From: Paenibacillus sp. J5C2022
GTDB taxonomy: Bacteria > Bacillota > Bacilli > Paenibacillales > Paenibacillaceae
Assembly: GCF_025567625.1 (NCBI RefSeq)
Contig: NZ_JAOQJC010000029.1
Coordinates: 29,686 to 93,685 of the forward strand
DNA length: 64,000 nucleotides
Direction: 5' to 3'
Made by a program: the position numbers and the translations under genes. The notes under the pieces are model-generated. The model was not told the DNA's origin and did not search any database. It saw only the letters and a list, made by a program, of their open reading frames with translations. Shown in pieces: positions 1 through 8,628 of this stretch; position 1 is the first letter of the stretch; the number at the start of each line of letters is the position of its first letter.

Positions 1-2
1 GT

Positions 3-236
3 CCTGACCATCTGCTGTTCAGCGAATCGCAGTCGCGCATTCTGCTGTCTGCGAAGCCGGAGCAAGTGGATGCGCTGGCGGCTTGGCTGACGGAGCAAGG
101 CATCGCTCACGCGAAGGTCGGAACGGTAACGGGAAGCAGCCTGACCATTAACGTCAACGGCAAAGCCGGCATCCATGCGCCGGTCCAACATCTGGAGAAG
201 GTCTGGAAGGATGCGATTCCATGTCTGATGAAGTAA
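3..236 (+). CDS. purL: Phosphoribosylformylglycinamidine synthase PurL, C-terminal end (partial)
   Basis: The open frame that enters from the left edge ends at TAA 234-236 and encodes the last 77 residues of a protein. The segment reads PDHLLFSESQSRILLSAKPE near its start, which matches the C-terminal ATP-binding lobe of PurL (FGAM synthase large subunit), the fourth step of purine synthesis. It overlaps the purF start by 16 bases, as expected for translationally coupled genes of a Bacillus-type purine operon. Only the end is present, so no catalytic residues can be checked. The assignment rests on the FSESQSR motif and on the purF neighbour. Confidence 0.88.
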   Translation, partial: PDHLLFSESQSRILLSAKPEQVDALAAWLTEQGIAHAKVGTVTGSSLTINVNGKAGIHAPVQHLEKVWKDAIPCLMK

Positions 237-1699
237 AGCAGCCCTTGCTGTGGACAGGCTCTCATTACAATGAGGGCATAGGGCGCGACGATATTTTCGA
301 TAAATTGCGGGAGGAATGCGGCGTGTTCGGGGTGTTCGGACACCCTGACGCCGCCGGTCTCTCTTATTACGGCCTTCATGCACTGCAGCACCGCGGGGAG
401 GAGAGCGCGGGCATCTGCACGGTGGATTCCGCGAACGGCAACAAGTTCAGCTACCATCGCGGCATGGGGCTCGTGAAGGAAGTGTTCGACAAGGACAGCC
501 TGGATAGCCTGCAGGGGGACCGAGCGATCGGACATGTGCGTTATTCCACATCCGGCGAGAGCCATCTGGGCAACGCCCAGCCGCTGATCTTCCGCTATCG
601 CGACGGTGATCTGGGCGTAGCGACGAACGGCAATATCGTCAATGCGCCGGCGATTCGCCGCGAGTTGGAGCTGAGCGGCTCCATCTTCCAGACGTCCAGC
701 GATACCGAGGTTATCGCGCATCTGATCGCGCGTTCGCCGAAGGACTTCGAGACGGCGGCGAAGGAAGCGCTGCAGCGGCTCGTCGGCGGCTTCGCCTTCC
801 TGATCATGACGAACGACAAGCTGCTGGTCGCTTCCGATCCGCACGGCTTGCGTCCGCTTGTCATGGGACGGTTGGGCAAGGGTTATGTATTCTCGTCCGA
901 GTCCTGCGCCTTCGAATCCATCGGCGCGGAATATGTGCGCGACGTGCAGCCGGGCGAGCTGCTTATTCTGGACGAGAACGGCCTTCGCGAGGAGCGTTAT
1001 TCGGAAGTGCAGCGCAGAGCGACTTGCGCGATGGAATATATCTATTTTGCAAGGCCTGACAGCGACATTAACGGCATCAATATTCACTCCGCGCGCAAGC
1101 GGATGGGCCGGCAGCTCGCAGGCGAAGGGTTCGTGGACGCGGATGTCGTAACGGGCGTGCCGGACTCCAGCATCTCCGCGGCAATCGGCTATGCCGAGCA
1201 GACGGGCATTCCTTATGAGCTTGGCCTGATCAAGAATAAGTACACCGGACGGACGTTCATCCAGCCTTCCCAGGAACTGCGGGAGAAGGGCGTGAAGATG
1301 AAGCTGTCGGCGGTCCGCAAGGTTGTGGAGGGCAAGCGCGTCGTCATGATCGACGATTCCATCGTCAGGGGCACGACATCGCGTCGGATCGTCAATCTGC
1401 TGCGTGAAGCGGGTGCGACGGAGGTGCATGTGCGGATTACTTCGCCGCCTTTCAAAAACCCTTGCTTCTACGGCATCGATACGCCGGACCGCAAGGAGCT
1501 GATCGCTTCATACCGCACGGTGGAAGAGATTCGGCTGGAGATCAATGCGGATTCCTTGTCTTTTCTAAGCGATGAAGGGTTCGTGGATTCCGTAGGGGGC
1601 AACGATGGCGCGTATAATCGCGGCATGTGCCTCGCCTGCTTCGACAACGATTATCCGACGCCTGTGAACGAGGAATCGGATAAGAGCTGCAGCTGTTAA
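221..1699 (+). CDS. purF: Amidophosphoribosyltransferase PurF
   Basis: PurF converts PRPP and glutamine to 5-phosphoribosylamine, the first committed step of purine synthesis, in the cytoplasm. The 492-residue product has a short N-terminal propeptide followed by CGVFGVFGHPDA. The Cys of that motif, residue 33, would be the N-terminal nucleophile after processing, as in the Bacillus enzyme. The glutaminase domain covers roughly residues 33-260 and the phosphoribosyltransferase domain 260-470. The PRPP loop is visible as VVMIDDSIVRGTTSRR. Cysteines near the C-terminus (RGMCLACFDND) fit the 4Fe-4S form of the enzyme. The ATG lies inside the purL end and is preceded by GGAAGG about 9 bases upstream. 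Length and motifs are normal. Confidence 0.97.
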   Translation: MSDEVKQPLLWTGSHYNEGIGRDDIFDKLREECGVFGVFGHPDAAGLSYYGLHALQHRGEESAGICTVDSANGNKFSYHRGMGLVKEVFDKDSLDSLQGDRAIGHVRYSTSGESHLGNAQPLIFRYRDGDLGVATNGNIVNAPAIRRELELSGSIFQTSSDTEVIAHLIARSPKDFETAAKEALQRLVGGFAFLIMTNDKLLVASDPHGLRPLVMGRLGKGYVFSSESCAFESIGAEYVRDVQPGELLILDENGLREERYSEVQRRATCAMEYIYFARPDSDINGINIHSARKRMGRQLAGEGFVDADVVTGVPDSSISAAIGYAEQTGIPYELGLIKNKYTGRTFIQPSQELREKGVKMKLSAVRKVVEGKRVVMIDDSIVRGTTSRRIVNLLREAGATEVHVRITSPPFKNPCFYGIDTPDRKELIASYRTVEEIRLEINADSLSFLSDEGFVDSVGGNDGAYNRGMCLACFDNDYPTPVNEESDKSCSC

Positions 1700-1747
1700 G
1701 TGGATCGTGGTTCCAAGTAACCAGAAGATATAAAGGAGTTGACCAAA

Positions 1748-2791
1748 TTGTCAGAAGCGTACAAAAAAGCGGGCGTCGACATTGCCGCAGGCAATGAAGC
1801 GGTCGAACGGATGAAGAAGCATGTGAAGCGGACGTTCCGTCCCGAGGTGCTGACTGAGCTTGGCGGCTTCGGCGGCTTGTTCGGCCTGGACAAGGATAAA
1901 TATGAGGAGCCTGTGCTCGTATCCGGCACGGACGGCGTCGGCACGAAGCTGAAGCTTGCTTTCGCCATGGATAAGCATGACACGATCGGGATCGATGCAG
2001 TGGCAATGTGCGTGAATGACATTATCGTGCAGGGAGCGGAGCCGCTCTTCTTCCTTGACTATCTGGCATGCGGCAAGGTGGTGCCGGAGAAGATCGAGGC
2101 GATTGTGAAGGGAATCTCCGAAGGCTGCGTGCAGTCCGGCTGCGCCCTGATCGGCGGAGAGACGGCAGAGATGCCGGGCATGTATTCGGAGGAGGAGTAC
2201 GATATTGCGGGCTTCACCGTAGGTATTGTCGACAAGAAGAAAATGATCGACGGCTCCACGATTGCGCCTGGAGACGCCGTCATCGGTCTTGCCTCCAGCG
2301 GCATTCACAGCAACGGCTTCTCGCTCGTACGTCGACTTCTGCTGGAAGAAGCCGGCTACTCGCTGGATCAGGAGATGGAGGAGCTCGGCGGAGCGAAGCT
2401 TGGCGACGTCTTGCTGGAGCCAACCCGTCTCTATGTGAAGCAAGCGCTGAAGCTGATCGAATCCGTTCAGGTGAAGGGCATGGCGCATATTACGGGCGGC
2501 GGCTTCATCGAGAATATTCCGCGCGTGCTGCCGGATGGCGTTAATGTGGACATCCAGTACGGCGCATGGCCGATTCTTCCGATCTTCGAGCTGATGCAGC
2601 GCAAGGGCGAGATCACGAATCGCGATATGTTCACAACATTCAATATGGGCATCGGCCTCGTCGTCGTCGTGCCTGCCGATCAAGCGGAAGATGCTCTGCA
2701 GGTGCTGAGCGGTCTCGGCGAGCAGGCGTACCGCATCGGCACGGTGACAGAGGGAAGCCGGGCCGTGACGTTCACGGGAGCGGAAGTCTAA
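1748..2791 (+). CDS. purM: Phosphoribosylformylglycinamidine cyclo-ligase PurM (AIR synthase)
   Basis: PurM closes the imidazole ring of FGAM in an ATP-dependent step, giving AIR. The product of about 347 residues begins SEAYKKAGVDIAAGNEAVER, the usual N-terminus of the family. It carries the conserved VSGTDGVGTKLKLAF and IGGETAEMPGMY signatures and the HITGGGFIENIPRVLP segment. The TTG at 1748 is chosen as start because AAAGGAG ends 9 bases upstream (about 1732-1738). The in-frame TTG at 1739 directly abuts that site and is too close. The last base of the stop codon is the first base of the purN start, so the two are coupled. Confidence 0.96.
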   Translation: MSEAYKKAGVDIAAGNEAVERMKKHVKRTFRPEVLTELGGFGGLFGLDKDKYEEPVLVSGTDGVGTKLKLAFAMDKHDTIGIDAVAMCVNDIIVQGAEPLFFLDYLACGKVVPEKIEAIVKGISEGCVQSGCALIGGETAEMPGMYSEEEYDIAGFTVGIVDKKKMIDGSTIAPGDAVIGLASSGIHSNGFSLVRRLLLEEAGYSLDQEMEELGGAKLGDVLLEPTRLYVKQALKLIESVQVKGMAHITGGGFIENIPRVLPDGVNVDIQYGAWPILPIFELMQRKGEITNRDMFTTFNMGIGLVVVVPADQAEDALQVLSGLGEQAYRIGTVTEGSRAVTFTGAEV

Positions 2792-3402
2792 TGTCTCAGC
2801 TTCGAATCGCGGTATTCGCATCGGGTCAGGGGACGAACTTCCAGGCGATTGCCGATGCCGTGCGGGAGGGGAAGCTCGATGTGTCCATCGAGCTTCTTGT
2901 TTGTGACCGGCCGTCGGCGCCGGTGGTCGAGCGGGCGAAGCGGGCCGGAGTGGAGGCCTTCGTCTTCAAGCCGAAGGATTATCCTTCCCGCGAAGCCTAC
3001 GAGGGAGAGATTATCGCCGAGCTGGAGCGCCGCGGCGTAGAGCTGATCGTGCTGGCGGGCTATATGCGCATCATCACCTCGGTGCTGGTGGAGCCATACT
3101 ACGGTCGGATGATCAACATCCATCCGTCGCTGCTGCCGGCCTTCCCCGGCGTGGACGGGATCGGGCAGGCGCTGCAGTATGGCGTGAAGGTGACGGGAGC
3201 GACGGTTCACTTCGTCGATGGCGGACTGGACAGCGGTCCCATCATTGCGCAGCAGGTTGTCGAGGTGCTGGAGGGCGATTCGCCGGAGTCGCTGGCGGAG
3301 CGCATTCATGCGGTTGAGCAGCGGCTGCTGCCCGGCGTCATCCAGCATATCGCGCACGGACGAGTGAAGTTGGACGGTCGTCATGTGCGGATTGGGGAAT
3401 GA
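2791..3402 (+). CDS. purN: Phosphoribosylglycinamide formyltransferase PurN
   Basis: PurN transfers a formyl group from 10-formyl-THF to GAR. The product is 203 residues, the usual length. It opens LRIAVFASGQGTNFQAIADA, a typical GART N-terminus. The catalytic formyltransferase motif is present as NIHPSLLPAFPG, with Asn and His in their expected places, followed by the Asp in TVHFVDGGLDSGPII. The ATG overlaps the purM stop by one base (TAATG). The frame stays open far upstream inside purM, but that extension is a shadow of the purM frame. After its stop the operon is interrupted by a repeat array before purH. Confidence 0.96.
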   Translation: MSQLRIAVFASGQGTNFQAIADAVREGKLDVSIELLVCDRPSAPVVERAKRAGVEAFVFKPKDYPSREAYEGEIIAELERRGVELIVLAGYMRIITSVLVEPYYGRMINIHPSLLPAFPGVDGIGQALQYGVKVTGATVHFVDGGLDSGPIIAQQVVEVLEGDSPESLAERIHAVEQRLLPGVIQHIAHGRVKLDGRHVRIGE

Positions 3403-3419
3403 TGCTGAGACGGGCCGAG

Positions 3420-4240
3420 GCACGCTTGACGGTTCTATGTGACCATAATGAGCGATAGCGCCCACAAATCGACTCGTTTCTGGTGCTATGTGAGCAAAAT
3501 GAGCGATAGGCGGCTGCTTGAGCGGGACGAGGCAGGCTTGGTGGTTCTATGTGACCATAATGAGCGATAGCGCCCGCAAATCGACTCGTTTCTGGTGCTA
3601 TGTGAGCAAAATGAGCGATAGTCGGCTGCTTGAGGCGGGACGAGGCACGCTTGGCGGTTCTATGTGACCATATTGAGCGATAGCGCCCGCAAATCGACTC
3701 GTTTCTGGTGCTATGTGAGCAAAATGAGCGATAGTCGGCTGCTTGAGGCGGGACGAGGCAGGTTTGGTGGTTCTATGTGACCATAATGAGCGATAGCGCC
3801 CACAAATCGACTCGTTTCTGGTGCTATGTGAGCAAAATGAGCGATAGTCGGCTGCTTGAGCGGGACGAGGCAGGCTTGGCGGTTCTATGTGACCATAATG
3901 AGCGATAGCGCCCACAAATCGACTCGTTTCTGGTGCTATGTGAGCAAAATGAGCGATAGTCGGCTGCTTGAGGCGGGACGAGGCACGCTTGACGGTTCTA
4001 TGTGACCATATTGAGCGATAGCGCGCACAAATCGACTCGTTTCCGGTGTCTATGTGAGCAAAATGAGCGATAGTCGGCTGCTTGAGGCGGGTCGAGGCAC
4101 GCTTGGTGGTTCTATGTGACCATAATGAGCGATAGCGCGCACAAATCAGCGTGTTTCTGGTGCTATGTGAGCAAAATGAGCGATAGTCGGCTGCTTGAGG
4201 CGGGACGAGGCACGCTTGGCGGTTCTATGTGACTTTCTAT
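3420..4240 (+). repeat. Tandem array, ~113-bp unit, between purN and purH
   Basis: TTCTATGTGACCATA recurs at 3433, 3545, 3658, 3771, 3883 and 3996, with variants at 4110 and 4223. The period is therefore 112-114 bp and there are about seven units. Each unit holds two related half-units built on CTATGTGA..A.AATGAGCGATAG, separated by GCGCCCRCAAATCGACTCG and by a GGCTGCTTGAGGCGGGACGAGG segment. The array fills nearly the whole 887-bp gap inside an otherwise tightly packed pur operon. No coding function is seen; the minus-strand frame through it (about 3598-3915) is simply the repeat translated. Function unknown. Confidence 0.93.
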
Positions 4241-4289
4241 GTGACTTTTAGAATAAATATAGGTTCAGTTAATAAAGGAGGACGAAGGT

Positions 4290-5837
4290 ATGGCTATTCG
4301 CAGAGCGTTAATTAGCGTATCGGACAAGACGGGCATTGTGGAATTTGCGAAAGAGTTGGCGAATCAGGGCGTGCAAATCATTTCAACGGGAGGTACCTTC
4401 AATCTGCTGCAGAAGGAAGGCGTGCCGGTTACCGGCATCTCCGATGTGACGGGCTTCCCCGAGATTATGGACGGACGCGTGAAGACGCTGCATCCCGCTG
4501 TGCATAGCGGCCTGCTGGCGGTACGTGACAATGAAGAGCATCAGAAGGCGATGCAGGAGCTGGGGCTGGATTACATCGATCTGGTCGTCGTCAACCTGTA
4601 TCCGTTCAAAGAGACGATTGCGAAGCCGGATGTGACGTATGAGGACGCGATCGAAAATATCGATATCGGCGGACCAACGATGCTTCGCTCCGCGGCGAAG
4701 AACCATGCTTTCGTTACGGTTGTCGTAGACGCCGGAGATTACGGCGCAGTTGTCGAGGAGATGAAGGTCGGAGGAGACACGACGTTAGAGACGCGCAAGC
4801 GCCTTGCGGCGAAAGTGTTCCGTCATACCGGCGCATACGATGCGCTGATCTCCGACTATCTGTCCAAGCTGAACGGCGAGCCTCTGCCGGAATCCTACAC
4901 TGTCACTTACGAGAAGGTGCAAGATCTTCGCTACGGAGAGAACCCGCATCAGCAGGCGGCGTTCTACAAGAAGCCGCTGGCCGCTACCGGCAATGTGACG
5001 ACGGCGGAGCAGTTGCACGGCAAGGAGCTGTCCTATAACAACATCAACGACGCCAATGCGGCGCTGGCGATTGTGAAGGAATTCGACGAGCCGGCTGTCG
5101 TCGCAGTGAAGCATATGAACCCTTGCGGCGTAGGCATCGGAGCGACAATCCATGAGGCGTATCAGAAAGCATACGAAGCGGACCCTACGTCCATCTTCGG
5201 CGGCATTATCGCGGCTAATCGTACGATTGGCGCGGATACAGCCGAGCTGCTGGGCAGCATTTTCCTGGAGATCGTCATTGCTCCTGACTTCACGCCGGAG
5301 GCGCTGGACATTCTGATGAAGAAGAAAAACATCCGTCTCATGAAGCTGGGCGAGCTGTCAGCAGCAGCCGAGCGCAAGCCGGAATGGCTGGTTACTTCTG
5401 TAGACGGCGGCATGCTGGTGCAGCAGAGCGATGTGCACAGCTTGAACGAGACTGATCTGCAGGTCGTTACAGATCGCAAGCCGACGGAAGAAGAGGTGAA
5501 GCAGTTGCTGTTCGGCTGGAAGGTCGTGAAGCATGTGAAGTCCAATGCGATCCTGCTGGCGAAGGACGACATGACGGTAGGCGTAGGCGCTGGCCAGATG
5601 AACCGCGTCGGCGCAGCGCGCATTGCGATCGAGCAAGCGGGCGAGAAGGCGGCGGGAGCAGCGCTGGCATCCGATGCGTTCTTCCCGATGGGCGATACGG
5701 TAGAACTGGCGGCGAAGGCGGGCATTACCGCGATCATTCAGCCGGGCGGCTCCATCAAGGATGAGGAATCCATTGCGGCGGCGAATGCGCATAATATCGC
5801 GATGGTGTTCACAGGCGTACGTCATTTTAAACATTAA
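4290..5837 (+). CDS. purH: Bifunctional AICAR transformylase / IMP cyclohydrolase PurH
   Basis: PurH carries out the last two steps to IMP. The 515-residue product has the MGS-like IMP cyclohydrolase domain at the N-terminus (ALISVSDKTGIVEFAKEL, then GGTFNLLQKEGVPV) and the AICAR transformylase domain from about residue 200. Catalytic-domain signatures include LRYGENPHQQAAFYK, the Lys-His pair in VAVKHMNPCGVG, and DAFFPMGDTVE near the C-terminus. The start has AAAGGAGG 7-8 bases upstream. The gene follows the repeat array, so it may be read through from purN or need a promoter near 4240. No clear promoter was found there. Confidence 0.97.
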   Translation: MAIRRALISVSDKTGIVEFAKELANQGVQIISTGGTFNLLQKEGVPVTGISDVTGFPEIMDGRVKTLHPAVHSGLLAVRDNEEHQKAMQELGLDYIDLVVVNLYPFKETIAKPDVTYEDAIENIDIGGPTMLRSAAKNHAFVTVVVDAGDYGAVVEEMKVGGDTTLETRKRLAAKVFRHTGAYDALISDYLSKLNGEPLPESYTVTYEKVQDLRYGENPHQQAAFYKKPLAATGNVTTAEQLHGKELSYNNINDANAALAIVKEFDEPAVVAVKHMNPCGVGIGATIHEAYQKAYEADPTSIFGGIIAANRTIGADTAELLGSIFLEIVIAPDFTPEALDILMKKKNIRLMKLGELSAAAERKPEWLVTSVDGGMLVQQSDVHSLNETDLQVVTDRKPTEEEVKQLLFGWKVVKHVKSNAILLAKDDMTVGVGAGQMNRVGAARIAIEQAGEKAAGAALASDAFFPMGDTVELAAKAGITAIIQPGGSIKDEESIAAANAHNIAMVFTGVRHFKH

Positions 5838-5923
5838 AATGTCTGAGGGCTCGCCTCTTGCCATTGGCTGCATCCGGCCGACGGTAAGGGGCGGGGTCAT
5901 ATTATATTAAGGGGGCTTGCAAC

Positions 5924-7189
5924 ATGCGTATATTGGTTATCGGAAGCGGCGGGCGCGAGCATGCGATCGTATGGGCGCTGAAGAAGAGCGAGAAGGTGAA
6001 GGAGCTGTTCTGCGCGCCGGGCAACGCAGGGATTGCCAGTATTGCGGAGTGCGTGCCGATTGCGGTGAACCAGTTCGACGAGCTGACGAGCTTCGCGAAG
6101 GATTCTTCCATCGATCTCGTATTCGTAGGACCGGACGATCCGTTGGCCGACGGCATCGTGGATGCATTCGAAGCGGCGGGCATACCGGCATTCGGGCCGA
6201 ACAAGCTTGCAGCGGAGATTGAGGGAAGCAAGATCTTCATGAAGGACTTGCTGAAGAAGTACAATATCCCGACGGCAAAATACGAAACGTTCACGGGCTA
6301 CGAGGAAGCATCTGCATATCTGCGCGAGCAATCCGCACCGATCGTTATCAAAGCCGACGGTCTTGCAGCAGGCAAGGGCGTAACGGTTGCGGCAACGATA
6401 GAGGAAGCGGAGGCGGCTCTTCGTTCCATCATGGTGGACAAGGTGTTCGGCGAAGCGGGTAATCAAGTCGTTATCGAAGAATTCCTGGAAGGACAGGAGA
6501 TGTCCATTCTGGCGTTCGTCGACGGCGAGACTGTGAAGCCGATGGTTCCGGCACAGGATCATAAGCCAGTATTCGATGGCGACAAGGGACCGAATACAGG
6601 CGGCATGGGTACATACACGCCGCTGCCGCATATTGAGCAGTCGATTATCGATGATGCGATTCAGAATATCATCATTCCGACGGCGAAGGCAATGGTCAGC
6701 GAAGGCCGTCCATTCCGCGGCGTGCTGTTCGCGGGACTGATGATTACGAAGGACGGGCCGAAGACGATTGAATTCAACGCCCGTATGGGCGATCCGGAGA
6801 CGCAGGTCGTCTTGCCGCGCTTGAAGACAGATCTCGTCGATATCGTGCTGGCGGCCATGAACGGCAGACTGGCCGACCTGGACATCCAGTGGAGCGACGA
6901 GGCTGCTGTGTGCGTAGTAGCGGCGTCCGAGGGCTACCCTGGCTCATATCCGAAGGGCCGCGTCATTACCGGCCTTGCAGAGGCGGAAGCGCAGGGCGCG
7001 CTCGTCTTTCACGCCGGTACGGCGGAGAAGGACGGCGACATCGTCACGAACGGCGGCCGCGTCCTTGGCATCGTCGGCCTCGGCCGCGATATCGCGGAAG
7101 CGCGCGCCCGCGCTTACGAAGCGGTCAGCGTCATTCAGTTCGAGGGCAAGCAGAACCGCACGGATATCGCGGCGAAGGCGCTTGTATAA
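5924..7189 (+). CDS. purD: Phosphoribosylamine-glycine ligase PurD (GAR synthetase)
   Basis: PurD joins glycine to phosphoribosylamine with ATP, the second step of purine synthesis. The 421-residue ATP-grasp protein opens MRILVIGSGGREHAIVWAL, the hallmark N-terminus. ATP-grasp landmarks include PIVIKADGLAAGKGV, VVIEEFLEGQEMS, and FNARMGDPETQVVLPRL with the metal-binding Glu and Asn. AAGGGGG lies upstream of the ATG. It is the last gene of the operon, 86 bases after purH, and is followed by a strong terminator at 7236-7290. Confidence 0.97.
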   Translation: MRILVIGSGGREHAIVWALKKSEKVKELFCAPGNAGIASIAECVPIAVNQFDELTSFAKDSSIDLVFVGPDDPLADGIVDAFEAAGIPAFGPNKLAAEIEGSKIFMKDLLKKYNIPTAKYETFTGYEEASAYLREQSAPIVIKADGLAAGKGVTVAATIEEAEAALRSIMVDKVFGEAGNQVVIEEFLEGQEMSILAFVDGETVKPMVPAQDHKPVFDGDKGPNTGGMGTYTPLPHIEQSIIDDAIQNIIIPTAKAMVSEGRPFRGVLFAGLMITKDGPKTIEFNARMGDPETQVVLPRLKTDLVDIVLAAMNGRLADLDIQWSDEAAVCVVAASEGYPGSYPKGRVITGLAEAEAQGALVFHAGTAEKDGDIVTNGGRVLGIVGLGRDIAEARARAYEAVSVIQFEGKQNRTDIAAKALV

Positions 7190-7235
7190 GTAGCACTGGT
7201 GGCATTGTCGCCAGTTTAGCTCGTTTTTATTTTGG

Positions 7236-7290
7236 AACACCCCCTCTCACTAAGCAGTAGGTTTCACATAGTGAGAGGGGGTGTTTTTTT
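7236..7290 (+). terminator. Rho-independent terminator of the pur operon
   Basis: AACACCCCCTCTCACTA pairs with TAGTGAGAGGGGGTGTT across a short loop and is followed by a T-run (TTTTTTT). The long GC-rich stem plus T-tract makes this a strong intrinsic terminator 47 bases after purD. Confidence 0.95.
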
Positions 7291-7346
7291 ATAAAAATAG
7301 AATTAATATAATTCGAAATGAATCCCCTAAGATAATGGATAGACAT

Positions 7347-7490
7347 GTGCGAGCGCGTCTGCAGTGTATGCAGCCAACACTAAAGTGTGGAAATCCCGTG
7401 CGACCGCACCCCAGCATCTCCTACAACGGAGCGTCGTAAAGGAGCATGCGAGCCGGAAGTGAGCAGTCATGGACGCCGCTAGGAGTTTTT
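7347..7490 (+). mobile_element. Probable 5' fragment of a group II intron (no reverse transcriptase)
   Basis: The stretch opens GTGCG, the 5' consensus of group II introns. It continues with segments that resemble domain I of bacterial group II introns as I remember them: AGTGTGGAAATCCCGTGCGA, CTCCTACAACGGAG, and a following GTCGTAAAGGAGCATGCGAG. No intron-encoded reverse transcriptase, domain V hairpin or 3' AY end was found downstream. If the call is right, this is a truncated relic. It lies directly after the pur operon terminator, where the accessory DNA begins. A structured RNA of another type is possible. Confidence 0.42.
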
Positions 7491-7611
7491 CTCAGTGGAA
7501 GAAAAGGGAAGGAATACTATCTAATTGGACGAATAATAGAGATACTAATGGAATGATGACTGATTCGATTCAAGATGAAATACATCTTACAGATGAAAGC
7601 AAGGAGGGACA

Positions 7612-8205
7612 ATGCACATACTTTTAAGAATAGTATGGATGATTGTAATTTTATTGAGTTCAGCGGCTGTTGCATGGTTTATTCTAGGATCTACAGCAAA
7701 CTTTCAACTAGGAATGGATTTAGTATCAACCGTCATTTTTGTCTATTTTGGAATACCATCGATATTGTTAATTACTTTATCAATAGTTTTACTTTTCAAA
7801 GGATGGATTCCTCCATCTCCATGGTATATTATTGCTGTTTCTATAGTAATTTTATGTATGCTGTCCTTAAGTCCAACATTGTTTAAGTACGTAGACACTA
7901 GTGGATGGTTAGATGAGAATGTTACAACTGATTCATTACAAATTACAACGGATAATATGTATGAATATCAAATCGAGCTAATTAATTTATTTCAAAAGAA
8001 TAGTTATGCTCGTCTATATCTTAGAAGTACTTCAACGGATGAAGAAATACGTATTCCATTAGACTTGCCTGTGAAAGATATTGTTGTACTGTTCGTAGAG
8101 AAGAATAATAATTGGATTAAATTAGAAAAGACATCAGAGGAAGATATTTATATAGTACTCACGACCTCCCAATTTTCCTTTCCTGACGAAAAAAATAAAA
8201 ATTGA
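7612..8205 (+). CDS. Unrecognised membrane protein (AT-rich orphan)
   Basis: I do not recognise this gene. It encodes 197 residues. The first ~90 residues hold three hydrophobic stretches that look like membrane segments: ILLRIVWMIVILLSSAAVAW near residues 3-25, then about 35-58 and 65-85. A polar domain of about 105 residues follows (from VDTSGWLDENVTTD) and probably lies outside the membrane. The ATG is preceded by AAGGAGGG at good distance, so translation is credible. The base composition is clearly AT-richer than the pur genes. With the intron-like relic just upstream this suggests recent acquisition. No partner gene is adjacent. Confidence 0.7.
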   Translation: MHILLRIVWMIVILLSSAAVAWFILGSTANFQLGMDLVSTVIFVYFGIPSILLITLSIVLLFKGWIPPSPWYIIAVSIVILCMLSLSPTLFKYVDTSGWLDENVTTDSLQITTDNMYEYQIELINLFQKNSYARLYLRSTSTDEEIRIPLDLPVKDIVVLFVEKNNNWIKLEKTSEEDIYIVLTTSQFSFPDEKNKN

Positions 8206-8575
8206 TGTGAAGAAAAGAGAAGCGGTGAAGGTGCCATGAAGTTTACTGGCTCTTTACCACCAGCGAATAATCAAATTGGATACGCAGATAAAGCGATTGA
8301 ATAGTATATATCACGAGGTTCCATATCAGCTACATAATCACTTTTAATTTTTCAAATGGGAGCAAAGGTTTTTCACAAAGCCAGGTTTCTCGGGAAGCAT
8401 GTGTTTTTTTAAAATTACGACAAAATAGAGCGGACATGAAGAAGAACGCTGCTGAAGAAATCTGAAGCAATGTCTGCATTTCCGACTTTCTTCATAATCG
8501 CATAGAATATCCGCACAAACCAAATATTAACCTGCAATCACCCAAACAATCTCCTGTAAGAACGGATTTGTGAAG
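8206..8575. other. AT-rich gap with no supported gene
   Basis: No convincing gene lies between the orphan membrane gene and the kinase. A tiny frame at 8236-8304 (22 codons, MKFTGSLPPANNQIGYADKA...) has GGTGAAGG upstream but nothing else to support it; it may be the start of a gene lost by deletion. The rest is low-GC sequence with short poly-A/T tracts and no clear hairpin terminator. Confidence 0.5.
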
Positions 8576-8584
8576 TGATATAAT
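8576..8584 (+). promoter_or_regulatory. Extended -10 promoter element for the yesM/yesN-type operon
   Basis: TGATATAAT matches an extended -10 (TGnTATAAT) about 45 bases before the kinase start. No good -35 hexamer is seen, which is acceptable for extended -10 promoters. Confidence 0.5.
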
Positions 8585-8628
8585 AGATAAATCTACCTAT
8601 ATTGCCTGACGAAGCTGGTGATTTTTTG

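Noticed and set aside
107..1429. 440-codon open frame on the minus strand across purF
   Set aside because: High-GC third positions of purF on the other strand keep the frame open; no ribosome site, and purF motifs are complete.
1751..2821. 356-codon minus-strand frame across purM
   Set aside because: Shadow of the purM coding strand; low-complexity His/Arg-rich product without any recognisable domain.
3420..4240. Riboswitch or leader for purH
   Set aside because: The region is a plain tandem array of ~113 bp with no guanine-aptamer fold recognised and no single terminator/antiterminator.
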